Positions 48,987-59,922 of a stretch of DNA of 64,000 nt are shown here, in pieces. Position numbers and translations under genes: made by a program. Position 1 is the stretch's first letter, and each line of letters opens with the position of its first letter. The DNA is from Hansfordia pulvinata. Lineage: Eukaryota > Ascomycota > Sordariomycetes > Xylariales. The stretch is taken from assembly GCA_006538405.1 (NCBI GenBank), contig BJKQ01000005.1:1922001-1986000 (forward strand). The letters are read 5' to 3'. The notes below the pieces were generated by a model. The model saw nothing but the letters and a program-made list of their open reading frames with translations. It was not told where the DNA came from and searched no databases.

Positions 48987-50284
48987 GGCCAGAAGAAGAA
49001 GAAGAAGAAGAAGCACCAGCCAGCCAGCAGGCAGACATGCAAGCTTGTGATTTGTCGGCGTTCCATGGTTAATGCGGGCCGGCCTTTCACATGTCAAAAT
49101 GCGAGGTGCTCGTCAAGCTCATAAGCTACGAGTACCTACCCACGCGCCCAGATTGACGGATCCGTTTTGATAGATACGAGTCCCGCACCTGTGTCCGGCC
49201 TCGAGCTTTTATTAGCGACAAACCTGGACACGCCTCTAATGCATCAAGGTTCGAATTAGTAGCGAAGCCCCGGGCCCGCTGTCATCCTGCCCGTTTTGCT
49301 TTCCTTTTGATCTTTTTTTTTTCTTCTTTTTACCCCCCCCCCCCCCCCCCCCCTTCGCCTCTCTCGCGCTCTTGAGTTTGCGCCGAGGCAAGCAAATCCC
49401 ATGCCTCCCCCGTCTCGTCCGTCCCATCCCATCCGGGCCCCGGTTCGTTTCTGGGTTACTCGTGCTGAACGGCTGACCCACCTGCTTCAATGGCAACTGA
49501 TGGCGCATCGCAGCCGAGGAGATGCTGCTCTCGAGGCTGTGACCTGGTTGACGAAAGACTGACGATGGGCAGGTAGGCAGTTTGGGTCACCGTCCACCGC
49601 GTGCCTGGTACGTACCCACTGTACCTACTCGTGCCTCCCCCGCCTGGCCATGCCATTCGCCCAAGTAATCGTAGCCACGAGCACGCGCGGGAGCACAGTA
49701 GGTGAGTAAACTTTGGACCAAGGATATGCGCCGGGCAGCCTATCTCTAGTAGCGCCACGGGCTATTGGGCGACTGCTCGGAGAACGAAAACAGCCCCGGA
49801 CCCGCGCGCGCATGTGGACAGAGCATAGATAAGCCATGGAAAGCCAGGTAGCTCGTCAGTACCAGAATAGACCTGTGGAATGTGGGCTTGCCCTCATACG
49901 AGTAAACCCTTGGTTGGGTCGGCGCGTCTTGCAGCGCCCGGTCGGCATGTGAGGTGAGGTGACGCGAGTTCCAACCGGTCCAGTCCCGTCCAGCCCAGTC
50001 CTGTCCATGGGGCTACATACCTACATACCCTGAGACAAACCTGACCTGGTAAGCACACGGTAGGTATGTTCCAATACCTCCCTCACTTTACCTACCTTAG
50101 TTACCTATCTACGAACACCCGTGGACTTGGGGAGCTGGCGGCACAGGATGGGATATCGTGATTGAACCCCCCGCGCGTCATATGCTTTTGCACACCCCGG
50201 CCTCCCCAAAACTCTGTCTCGTCTGTGGCTTACCTTTGGCCTGCTCTGCTCTGCCCGGCTTGGCGCCGGCAACACGGCGTCCAT

Positions 50285-50330
50285 TAGGTAGGTAGGTAGG
50301 TAGGTACTCGTCGAAGAGGAGTACGAGTAG
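50285..50330. repeat. (AGGT)n tandem joined to TACTCG/TACGAGTA half sites
   Basis: About five AGGT units run directly into GTACTCG; after a short spacer (TCGAAGAG) follows GAGTACGAGTAG. The two intergenic word families meet here in one composite element. Confidence 0.75.
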
Positions 50331-51696
50331 CCAGAAATGCATGTGCTCGTCCCGTAACACGTCCACCCGGCCCGGTTGCTTGTGAGAGGAGGGCTCTCTG
50401 GTTCCTCCCTCCAGACGGGATTCGCTGGTTACACCTTACGTACAGCCCGGGGCCCTGGAGCACCCGACGTTGCTGCACACAGGTAGGAAATGAAATGTCG
50501 CCTTTAGGTACGGTGCATCGAATACCTACCTGAATGTTGGATGGGAAAAGTTGGAAGGCACCTGCTATCCCTGATGTAGTACATGTACTTGATCCAGGCA
50601 GGTGCCGTACTTCAAATGCATCACATCCATACGTCTGTCCATACGGGCGACCTTTATACATATTACCACCGCCTGCACCCTCTCGTTTCACCCAACTTCT
50701 AGCCCGCCCCCCCCCCCCCCCCCCATACATCGCAGTCCACCAGTGTTGCGCCGCCCTCGTCCCCTCCCTACCTTGAGGTACATATCCAAGTAAGCATCAG
50801 GTTCCCTTCTCCGTCTCCCTCCGTCTCCCTTCCAAATCTCCCTCCCTCGTCCAGTCGTCGCCTTAGTTTGCAGACCTAATCCTGACGTCCTTCCTCCTTT
50901 CTCTTCCTCTCGAGTAGATACATCAGAGTACAGCACCGCGCCGCCTCGGACGAACCCAGTCGCGGATTCAGATACATCTTTCCCACCATTGCATCCATCC
51001 ACCTAAGCTAGTACCTAAGCCCCGAGTTGCTCTCCGGCAGGTGCTCTACGACCCTCTTTCCTCACCAGCTATACATTTCCCGTTCTCACCTCACCTCGCA
51101 TAGGCAAGGTAAGGTATATTCCGCCACCTCGACACCTCGTCACGTAAGTTGGTTTCCTCCGCCTCATCAGTCGCTGCCCTCCCCTCCCGATCCCCCATCC
51201 CACTCCAACCCTCTTACTTCTATACCCGTGCGATCTGCCGATCGCATCTGCCCTGCCCTGCTGTACACATTTCATCATCTTGTGTCGCCCGTCCGCTTCG
51301 TCAGACACCTTATCGCCTGCCCACCGACCCGGACTGCCTTTCTCAACCGAAAGCCCGGATCCCGTCATCTCCTTCCGTCATAACCTAAAAAAAAAAAAAA
51401 AAAAATTCAACTGAACCCTCTTATCTACCGGCTTTCCTCTTCCCCATCCCACTTCACTTGCGTCGTCCCCTCTGTCGCATCGCATCGTATCACATCGCAT
51501 TCCTCCGCTGCTTCCCACCCGTCGTGAGTGCCTGTCTTTCTACCTCGCGAATAATCTCTCGCCCTCGTTCACGTCCATCCTGGATGTAACCCAGCCCTGC
51601 CCTGCCCAGAACAGCCCAAGCAATTGGCTCCCACCTACTGACAGCCCCATCACAGTCCCTTGACGTCTCTTACCGCCCACGACTTTCAGACCAGCA

Positions 51697-52341
51697 ATGG
51701 CTACACAAGTGAACGGCGAGGTTCAACCTGCCTCCGCCACTCTTTCGGTAAGCACGCGTCCCAAAGCGTTGCCATAGGCCTGCACCTGGAAAACCGCAGC
51801 GTGGGATGTCCGCGGTTCGTACTGACGCACATCGCAGCACATCACCGGCTACCCCGTCGTCAACGATGGCATCGCGTACATCCGCCAGAACAAATACGGC
51901 CAGCTCTCGATAGAATACGGCGGCTCCGCCTACCAGACCATCGCCAAGCCCGTCTTGCCCTATCTGGCCAGGCCCTACGAATACGTCTCGCCCTACGTCC
52001 GCAAGGCCGACCAGTTTGGTGACCAGACCCTGACTCGGGTCGACGAGCGCGTCCCGGCTCTCAAGAAGCCCACCGGCGAGCTCTGGACCGACGGCAAGAA
52101 CATCTTCTTTCTCCCCTATCGCAAGGGGCTCGAGACCAAGGAACACGTCTTCGACCTCTACAACTCCGAGTATAAGAAGATTGGCGGCGACGGGATCGTG
52201 ACAACGGGCAAGGCGGCTCTCTCTACCGGCCTCGTCGTCACTGTCGAGACACTCAACTGGATCTCCGACATTCTGCGCGCCGGCAAGGCCCAAGCAAAGT
52301 CCACGGGCAACGACATTGCCCATCACGTCAACGCCAACTGA
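51697..52341 (+). CDS. MPL1: Lipid-droplet perilipin-like protein (CAP20/MPL1 family)
   Basis: Exons 51697-51747 and 51838-52341 with a 90-bp intron (GTAAGC...CGCAG) give 184 residues, the usual family length (CAP20 is of similar size). The protein starts MATQVNGEVQPASATLS and continues HITGYPVVNDGIAYIRQNKYGQ, with KPVLPYLARPYEYVSPYV and YNSEYKKIGGDGIV; these PYL-x-x-PYEYV and YNSE-x-x-K-x-GG patterns are characteristic. Family members coat lipid droplets and control triglyceride storage and mobilisation. In plant pathogens, homologues contribute to appressorium turgor; in other fungi they have a general storage role, so no lifestyle should be inferred. A helix with several hydrophobic residues near residues 140-170 fits droplet association. 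The leader is long and pyrimidine-rich. Confidence 0.9.
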
Positions 52342-54255
52342 AGTGGGTACGATACTCGCCAGCCAAGGCACTGGCTCGGCACATGGGAGGCTCCCTAAAC
52401 TCGAGCTGCCTTTGAAGCAATCCCGGCAATCTCTCAACGGACACAGGGGCGCGATGGAAAGAACTGCTGGTGGGGGACTAGGGCTCGTCTCCTTCTTGTC
52501 CTGCAAGCTGGTGCGAGCCGATTCTTGGAAACTGCAAAATGCGCCAATCGATTTGCAACGCCCGTCGAACTCATGGAAACGGACAAGCGTGTTGGTGACA
52601 ACCTAGCTCGGCGAAGCCAAGCTCAAAGCCGTTTGGGGGTGTCGCGCTGTCGTGTTAGTTGACGGTGTACGTACGGCCAAGGGGAGTCGGGAGAGTTGTG
52701 AGCACAGTTATCGTGGCAGCCAAAGTAGGATGCCTGCGGAATGTCGGGGACACCCAATAATAGACGCCCTTTCCTGAGACTTAGCTCGACTGGAGGGACT
52801 GATTTAATATTCTTGTTCTTTAGTCATTATTCGTCGCGGTCAAAAACGCAAACGCACGTACTATTCGGGATTTCCATTGAGTCATTGCTCACACATGTAA
52901 CCAACAGTGTCTGTTGCTCGTGTGCATGGATCACGGCTGTCAAGATGCGCAATATGCGGTAGTCAGGACTTGCGACGAAGCCAGGTGCTGTTCTATCAGT
53001 GAATGCATGTACGAGTAGTACCAAAAGGCAGCCAGGAGACGAGCAAGGATGCCAACCACGCGCGCTTGAGCATACTCGGTACAAATACGGCAACTGACGG
53101 CAGACCCACAGATGATCACCCACAGGGCTGCTGCTGGCTAAGGTGTATCGTATACGTATGGGCGCGGTCGGGGTCTTGGGTAGGACATATCCGTCCCTAT
53201 TGAGCGAAAATTACGATTATTGGAGGTCCGTCGCCGCAAAAGCTGCAGCACACCGACGGCCAATTCGGACGATGAAGGGCCAGCCCAAGCATCAGGCACC
53301 CCACAGGGTCCGGCAGTTGAGGGGCATAGAGGGACATAGAGCAGGCCTGCAGGGCCATGCGACGCGGCTGCACAGCCTCAATCGCCCAAGCATATCGTGA
53401 GTCAGCGAGGCTGGCCTGACCAGTGCGCAGATAGGAATACGCGGGTGCTCAAAGCCGCGGCACAGCCACATTTTGGTGCGAAGCGTGCCCCATCCACTGC
53501 CCATGGTTAGCAGCGGAAGGGGGCTGGAGCTTGCGAATACATGGGCGGGTGGACTGAGAGTTGGGAAGACGACAGTTGGCTCATTATCATGGGTAGATAG
53601 GTAGGTAGGCAGCCAACTTCATGTCGAGTATACCGAAAATATCCATTTGATCGTGATGATGGGGAGGTTCAGCTGTCGGAGCCCGAGGTGAAGCAGGTCC
53701 TCTCAGTAGCAGGGCGGGTCGGGCTTGAGTTGCGTCATTGCCCCTCCACTGCGCCGGTTTGGTCAGACGAGACGGGTTGCGCGGGCCGTCTTAACCGAGC
53801 ATGGGCGGCCTGATTTCCAGCCCTCTCAAGCACCACCGGCTCCAGGCGGTAAAGTCAGGTACATACGGGCTCTTACCTTACAGAAGATGCGGCGGACGGA
53901 TTGCGCTGGAGCTGAGGTCTGGTACTCATTTCCGCTCTACAGATGCCCGTCTCGGCTCGTACCCCGCCCCCGCCCTCGATTGCCTCTATTACGTACATGT
54001 ACCGGGCGTTGTAGGTCCAACGCCTCCAGCCATCGTCGGGCTGGCAAAGTCGTAATCATAAGAGAACCCTGCCACGCCTGCTTCGCTCCCCGTCAGCTTG
54101 GCAATTCTCGTCTTCCACCTAAACCCACCCGCCTGCCCACTACAAGCCTCCTCTTGGCCGGCCCAACCACGACCCCTCCACGCGCTGCTCTCTCACCGCG
54201 CGCTCTCCTCTCCCCTGATAGGGCGTCGCTTCAGCCTCTGGCTCGTCTGCCCGCC
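52342..54255. other. 1.9-kb intergenic region between perilipin and HET-C genes
   Basis: Holds the perilipin 3' region, one TACGAGTA half site (53007), a TAGGTAGGTA word near 53600 and, from about 54.06 kb, a C/T-rich segment that is the probable HET-C leader. The HET-C frame happens to be open back to 53725, but that stretch has no conserved-looking sequence. Confidence 0.6.
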
Positions 54256-56651
54256 ATGGAATCTCTCACCTTCAACTATGGCTCCCTCCTGCTGGTGCTC
54301 GGCATCATGCTTTGCCTCATGCCCGGCCGCGCCGCCGCGTTTGGCGCCGGCAACATCCCCTCCATCGCCCAGGTCGAAGGCCACAACTGGCGCCACGGCG
54401 ACATTGAGGACATGCTTAAAACCATTGCCTTCCTCCACGGCAAGAAATGGTCCACGCTGATGGTCCAGCGCGTCTACTTTGGGAACTGGCTGCGCGACTA
54501 CTCTCAAGCCGTGGACGTCGGCAGTCTCAAGGGCGTCAACGCCGAAACCATCCGCATCCTTGTCTGGGTTCTGTCCTTCCTGTCCCACGGCTACGCGACC
54601 AAGGAATTCGAGGTCACCGCCGAGCGCCTCGGCGTCTACCGTCCCGAGGAACACATCGACAACCCCCTGGGCTACGCCGACGGCACTGACGCCAAAACGT
54701 TCGACAAGCGCTTGCGTGGCCCCGTCCGCCCTGTTGAGACCGAGATAGACATGCACACGGGCATGAAGAACTACATAGCCAACGAGCGCGGCGACTGGGC
54801 CACCAGCGCCGGCTACCTGCGCTTCAGCGTCAAGCGCAGCGTCCACTACGGCCGCCTGTACACGAGCGGCTCCCACGGCAAGGGCGACGAGGCCGACCTC
54901 TGCGAGGCCCTGCGCTGCCTTGGCCAGGCTCTGCACACCATGGAGGACTACAGCGCCCACAGCAACTACTGCGAGCTGGCTCTCCGCGAGCTCGGCTACC
55001 ACGGCGTCTTCCCCCACTGCGGTGCTGACTCGGAGATCCACCTCGGTGGCCGGCGCGTCTTCCCCATCGTCACCGGAACCTTTGGTGGCGTGGACTTCCT
55101 ACACTCCGTCCTGGGAGAGGCCAACGACCACTTCACCCAGTCCGAAGTCGACGAGCTGGACGTGGCCCTCAAGAGCTGCGAAAACTCGGAGATGAACAGG
55201 TCCAGAGGAGGCGGCGGCAGCAGCAGTGGCTCCCGCGGATTCCTGGATGTACTGACTGGCGGAGGCGGAGGTGGCAAAGACTTCATCTCCCTTATCAGCC
55301 AGCTGCCCGGTAGCGGGGGCGGGTTTGCCTCTGAGGCCCGCAGCCTCCGACAGATGGCGGAAGAACAGGAGTCCCGCAACGGTTCCTCCCACTACTCCAG
55401 CACCCGGGGCGCCGACAACGTCAACCACGTTCCAGGCATGAGCGACAGCTTTGACCCTGTCAAGCTTTCAAAGCAGATCTACCCCATCCTCGAGTTCCGC
55501 GACAAAATCGTCAAGTCCATCAACAACACCATTTCCAAGATCCCCGGCCTGGAGAGTCTTTTGGAGAAGATCAGTGAAACCCTGACCGCTTTTGTTCTCG
55601 GCCTCCTGGCTCCGTTCATCCGGCCCATCATCAACCAGGTCACCAAGGTGCTGAAGGATGGGTCTTCCGGTGTCATCAATGCAAGCGCCAACTCGCAACT
55701 GGAGCCCTGGAGAAACGCTCGATGCACGGACCCGACGCACTCCATGCTTTCCAAAGATCACTTCACCAACATCCTGAACTCGTGCGCTGGCAGAGTCGCT
55801 GCTACTGTGCTTCAATATGCTGTTCCGTGAGTCGAGTCACCCCCCCGGGGAGTCAATATCTATTCATTGCTAATCATGGCCACAGCCGCATCCTCTATGC
55901 CTGGGAGAACCCCAATGTGCCCGTGGACGAGGTGGTAGATGACATTGTCCGGACGTTCCACCACCCCGCGATTCGCAACGAGCGCGTCGAGATCCAGCGT
56001 GACATGTTCAACACGGTGCGCAAGTGGGCAGACGAGTTCCCCCGCAAGCATGAGCTCAATCACCTTCTGGGATCCGAATCCGTCAAGAACGGTAAAAACC
56101 ACACTCTGAACACGTCAAGTAGCAGGGGCCACTCCTGTGGAAGCGGCTTGTTCGAGCAGGCGGGGCATGGCCAACCCGCAGGGTCTCTGTGGTCGCAAGT
56201 CAAGTCTCGTGACTTGGATGAGATGGGTGTTGGTGACGGCCACGGTAAGATGCGGCCTGATTACGCAAACAGGCCTTCGTCTGTGTCCCCTGCGCCGCCT
56301 GGCGCACGCCCGAGCTACGGATATTCCGAGAGACCTATACCGACCGGAGGCGAGGCTGCCGGCTACTACAACGATCAGCAACCGCCCAGCCATCAGCCAC
56401 CTCCCGGCGGTCCCCAGGGCTACGGCCCGCCTCAGGGGCACGGCCCGCCCCCTGGATACGGTGCACCACCACCTGGTCCCTACCCGCCATATGGACAGCC
56501 TGGCTATGGCCCTCCCCCGCCAGCGGGATACGGCGCTCCGCCGCCTGGACCCTACCCTGGCGCCGAGTATGGAGGACCCCCGCCGCCTCAGTATGGCGGG
56601 TACCCACCGCAGCAGTGGGGAGGATACAACAATCCGCCATACCCTCAATAG
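54256..56651 (+). CDS. het-c: HET-C heterokaryon incompatibility-type protein
   Basis: Exons 54256-55826 and 55886-56651, separated by a 59-bp intron (GTGAGT...CACAG), encode 778 residues. The ATG at 54256 is chosen because a signal peptide/hydrophobic segment follows directly (LLLVLGIMLCLMPGRAAAFG). The Het-C domain begins at about residue 35 with AQVEGHNWRHGDIEDML and contains LHTMEDYSAHSNYCELAL (H227, D231 and H235). A Gly/Ser-rich segment spans ~residues 316-350. A later conserved part includes LEPWRNARCTDPTHSMLSKD, NPNVPVDEVVDDIV and RNERVEIQRDMFNTV. The C-terminal ~130 residues are Pro/Gly/Tyr-rich repeats (GYGPPPGYGAPPPG type), as in Neurospora HET-C. In Neurospora, allelic differences at het-c trigger non-self rejection after hyphal fusion; most ascomycetes keep the gene without proven incompatibility function. 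The protein is probably at the plasma membrane or cell surface. Confidence 0.92.
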
Positions 56652-57957
56652 ACGGATTATCATACAGAGAATAGGTGCTGTGCAGTTAGGAATCATGCAT
56701 GAACGGGGCGCGTGGGTTCGAGGGTGGTAGGTGGACGTGGAGTTTTGAGGAGAGCGAAGTAAGTGAGCCGGTTCGGAGTGGTGACTCTGTTTTGCCAGGC
56801 TCCGAGTATGCCTTACGGATAAGTTTATAAAATGTTTGTGATACCCATCCAGAAGCAGGTGAGACACTGGGCTGGAGGGAGGATTAGGTTGTACTCGGGA
56901 TTCAATGAAACCAGTCTGAGCCTTGCTTTTCTGACCGAGATCGCCTTTGATCGAACTATTCCAAGGCCGTGACAGAGATTGACTGCGCCCTGCTCATTGC
57001 AGATCGTCAAAGAGCGCGTCGCGACTGTAGGCGTCGGGGCTGGGCTGGAGTAACGAAGAGCAGATGCGATTGCAGTTTCCGAGTTGGCAGCGTGAGCGAG
57101 ATCCGACAGCCCCGGAGACCTACCGACGACGAAGACGCTGATGTCGAAGTCTCAACGTTCTCTCGGACCTGTGTCAGGCTTGATTTGTAAGACTCGCCTA
57201 CCTAATGTAGCCCAGGGAACGAAGACAGTCGGCATGTGCCCGGCAACTCGGACGCGCCTGCCATCCACTCCCTTCCCACAGCCTTGCCTCAGTACCAGTC
57301 CAGAGAATATCTCTCAACATGTACCTGGGAGGTACCCAAACGACACAACGGTCGACTGGCTCCAGCTACCTACATGTACCTCTTCTTCTACATCATCACC
57401 GCTTGCCTCTCAATCGAAAACCTTCTGCGCTGTGCCACACGTTCATGGTACACCACCACCAGCTTCCCGCGAAACACGGCCAATTCAGTGCAGATCGCGC
57501 GCAAAGCAAAGCGGCATGCCGCGTGTGCTGGGGGAAATTCCGGTGACCCGCCCACACGCGTCAGTCCCCCCATCGGCAGTGCACGAGGCTCTGGAGGCTG
57601 TGAAGCCCGTGGGCCATGGCGGAAAAGGGCCTCGCATGTTGGATGTGACCCCACGATCACAGAGCTGCCAGCCACTCAACAAGGCTCGCTAAAAATAGTC
57701 GGCCGCTTGGCACGCAGGTTGGCTCAGCTCATTGCCGTGTCGCTGAAGGGCGCGACGTCACACGGGGCAAGATCGGCGGTGTCTTGACACCTGAGACCCG
57801 GCGTCACAGCCTCGGGGGCTGTGAAGACGAGAGAATCGGCCACTATAATTTGCGGCTGCCCCCTGCTGCCCGTCCCCCTCGCAGAGGCTCGACCAGCTCA
57901 GTCTGGCCAAGCTCTGTCGCCACCAATCCCGAGCATGCGATCTTGCCCCAACCCATC
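56652..57957. other. 1.3-kb intergenic region
   Basis: HET-C 3' region and promoter/leader of the membrane-protein gene. Contains short TACCTAC-type words (about 57190-57370) and no TACTCGTA-family half sites. No coding sequence recognised. Confidence 0.6.
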
Positions 57958-59922
57958 ATGTCGGCCAATACGCTCACGCTTCCCACGGACATTCAGGGGT
58001 GGACGCCGCCAGACCTCGCAACCCTGGTGCCCGCCGACTGCACCCTGTCCAGTAAGTGGACGGTCGACTACTTTGTCTCCGAGAACAACCATAACGACAC
58101 AGCCATCGACCTGAGGATATACACATCCCTCATTGACTCAATGATCAGTGACGGCAGTCACGGCTCGGCCAACCACAGCAACATTGCGCTGTGGTATGTG
58201 ACGGTGCTTCAAAACGAGTCGTTCGCAGATTACCCGGAGATCATCGACTTTCGAGAGCGCGTCATCGACACGACCATCAGCGAAGGATGCAGAGCAGAGT
58301 TCTGCCAGGAACTCGACTTTGAGGGCGACGCCGACGTCGCTGGCATAGGAGTGGGTTTGGTGACTCGACGCCCCTTCTCATTTCCCGTACTGACGCGAGA
58401 AACAGATGATGGTGAGCTATTACATTGGTGAGTGATCTACTTTCCCGGCCAGCATCTCTGGCGCATTGCTGCCGTCGTGTGCGCCGCGTCTGCCTCCATT
58501 CAGGGGCCAGGCCCGCAGCTGGCAAGGCGGGTTCCCCCAGAACATGACGCTAACCACCGGCTTCCACGCGCCGAAGAACAATAGCTGCCGTACTATCGAC
58601 CGTCTTCTTCGTCTTCTTTTCAATCGTGAGGCTGGCCAAACGAGACCCTGAGCGCTTCGTGGGGGAGACGAGCCCCGCGACCTGGCAGACGAGGACTTAC
58701 CAGGCCTTCAAGGGTTCGCTGGGGCGGTTTCTGGACGCGGCGCTTGTCTTCGCCATAGGCATGCTGGGCGCTGCGGCGGTGCGCGAGTACGATATCAACT
58801 TTGCCGACAGCCCCATCGATTACATCACGCGCTACCAGAGCCTGGGCTCGCGGGCCGTGGCCGTCTTCTCGGTCCTGCCGGCCCTTGTGCTGCAGTGCGC
58901 AGCCCATAGCCCTCGCGATCAAGTCGTTCGCCATTTGTGCTGGTTCCTCGTCGTCGCCCTCGTCATTGTCGACACAGTCCTGCCACACTTTGATGGGCAC
59001 AAGGGTCACGATAGAGCGGCAGTTCGACAGCATGGGCTTGTCGGCAGCCACTTCGGTACCAACATGTTCGGTGACGACCGCAACGGCAACAATAGCAGTC
59101 TCAGCCCGGAGAGCGCACTCTATCGAGTGTGGGACGTCTCGTGCATCGACCCCGGTGACCTGATCGTCCCCGAACGCGTCCTGACGGCCGCTCGCGTCCT
59201 GCTCTTCTTCAATTTCTTCTGGTGGCTCTTTGAGATTGCGCGCGCCGTCTCGCACCTTTCTGTGTTTCGGGACCACAATGGCAACTTCACCTGGGGCCGA
59301 TACAGGCTTGTGACGGAGCCGGAGACGGATCAGCAAGGAGGGGCGCGGCCGGAGTCCCGCCGCCGCCGCTTCAGCCGCAGCGTACGCCGCGCGGGCCTCC
59401 GGAATATCGCGCGCACGGTGAATGGCGGAACCGCCGTCATTATGGCCTGGATGTTGTTGCTCGTGTTCAATCACTACCGGAATTCTGCACGCAAGATCAC
59501 GGGCGACTCGGACGAGGGTTCGTCCTGGGGGTTCGGCCAAGTCGTTGCTCTCGCTGCGTGGGCCCCGGTCATCCTCGACTTCGTCACCATTCTCATCAGT
59601 ACGTTCTTTTCTCTTCTTCAGTGTCCTTTTCCTCTTCTCTCGCCCAGGATGTCCTCGTGCCCTCTTGCAGCAGATGCACTAACACGATTTCTCTCTCCCA
59701 AATGAAGGCGGCCCACGGCAAGAACAAAATCATCGAGTGATTGAAAAGGGAAACGACATGAAGCTGGAGTCGCACCGGCATACGCCCGTGATGGACACAC
59801 CACGCACCTCGGCCAGCCCGGCCAGTGGAATGCGGTCTAGCGACGAGACCGAAGTCGACAACAACGACCATGATGTTGACAGGGATGGGCGGCGGGGGAG
59901 AGATTTAGAAGAGGGAGGGTGA
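57958..59922 (+). CDS. Seven-transmembrane fungal membrane protein of unknown function
   Basis: Four phase-consistent exons: 57958-58350, 58406-58427 (a 22-nt micro-exon), 58585-59598 and 59708-59922, giving 547 residues. Introns are 55, 157 and 109 bp; branch-like CTGAC/CTAAC sites lie before each acceptor. The start MSANTLTLPTDIQG was preferred to longer in-frame extensions. Residues 1-130 form a presumably extracellular part with several N-glycosylation sequons and Cys residues (EGCRAEFCQELDFEGDADV). Hydrophobic helices lie near residues 132-152, 186-203, 228-244, 254-272, 343-362, 418-434 and 454-474. The C-terminal tail is hydrophilic and acidic (DNNDHDVDRDGRRGRDLEEGG). The topology suggests a receptor-like or channel-like protein, but I recognise no named family beyond uncharacterised fungal integral membrane proteins. 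Confidence 0.82.

Larger units (their letters stand above)
45549..51696. other. 6.1-kb stretch without a recognisable gene
   Basis: Includes the 3' UTR side of the Prm10-like gene, two G13 runs (46056-46068, 46288-46300), C21 (49333-49353), C18 (50707-50724), A19 (51387-51405), GACGT/GTGCT short tandem repeats near 46925-46965 and an inverted repeat at 48957-48986. TAGGTAGGTA-type words are frequent at 47.5-51.0 kb, while only three TACTCGTA-family half sites occur (49129, 49897, 50319). The last ~600 bp are C/T-rich and likely the leader of the perilipin gene. Open frames lack domain-like composition. Confidence 0.6.

Noticed and set aside
53725..54255. In-frame upstream extension of HET-C by 177 codons
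   Set aside because: It begins with a non-ATG codon, is not conserved-looking, and would bury the signal peptide that starts at 54256.
58620..59540. 306-codon open frame antisense to the membrane-protein gene
   Set aside because: Composition reflects the antisense of hydrophobic helices; the plus-strand model with consistent introns explains the region.
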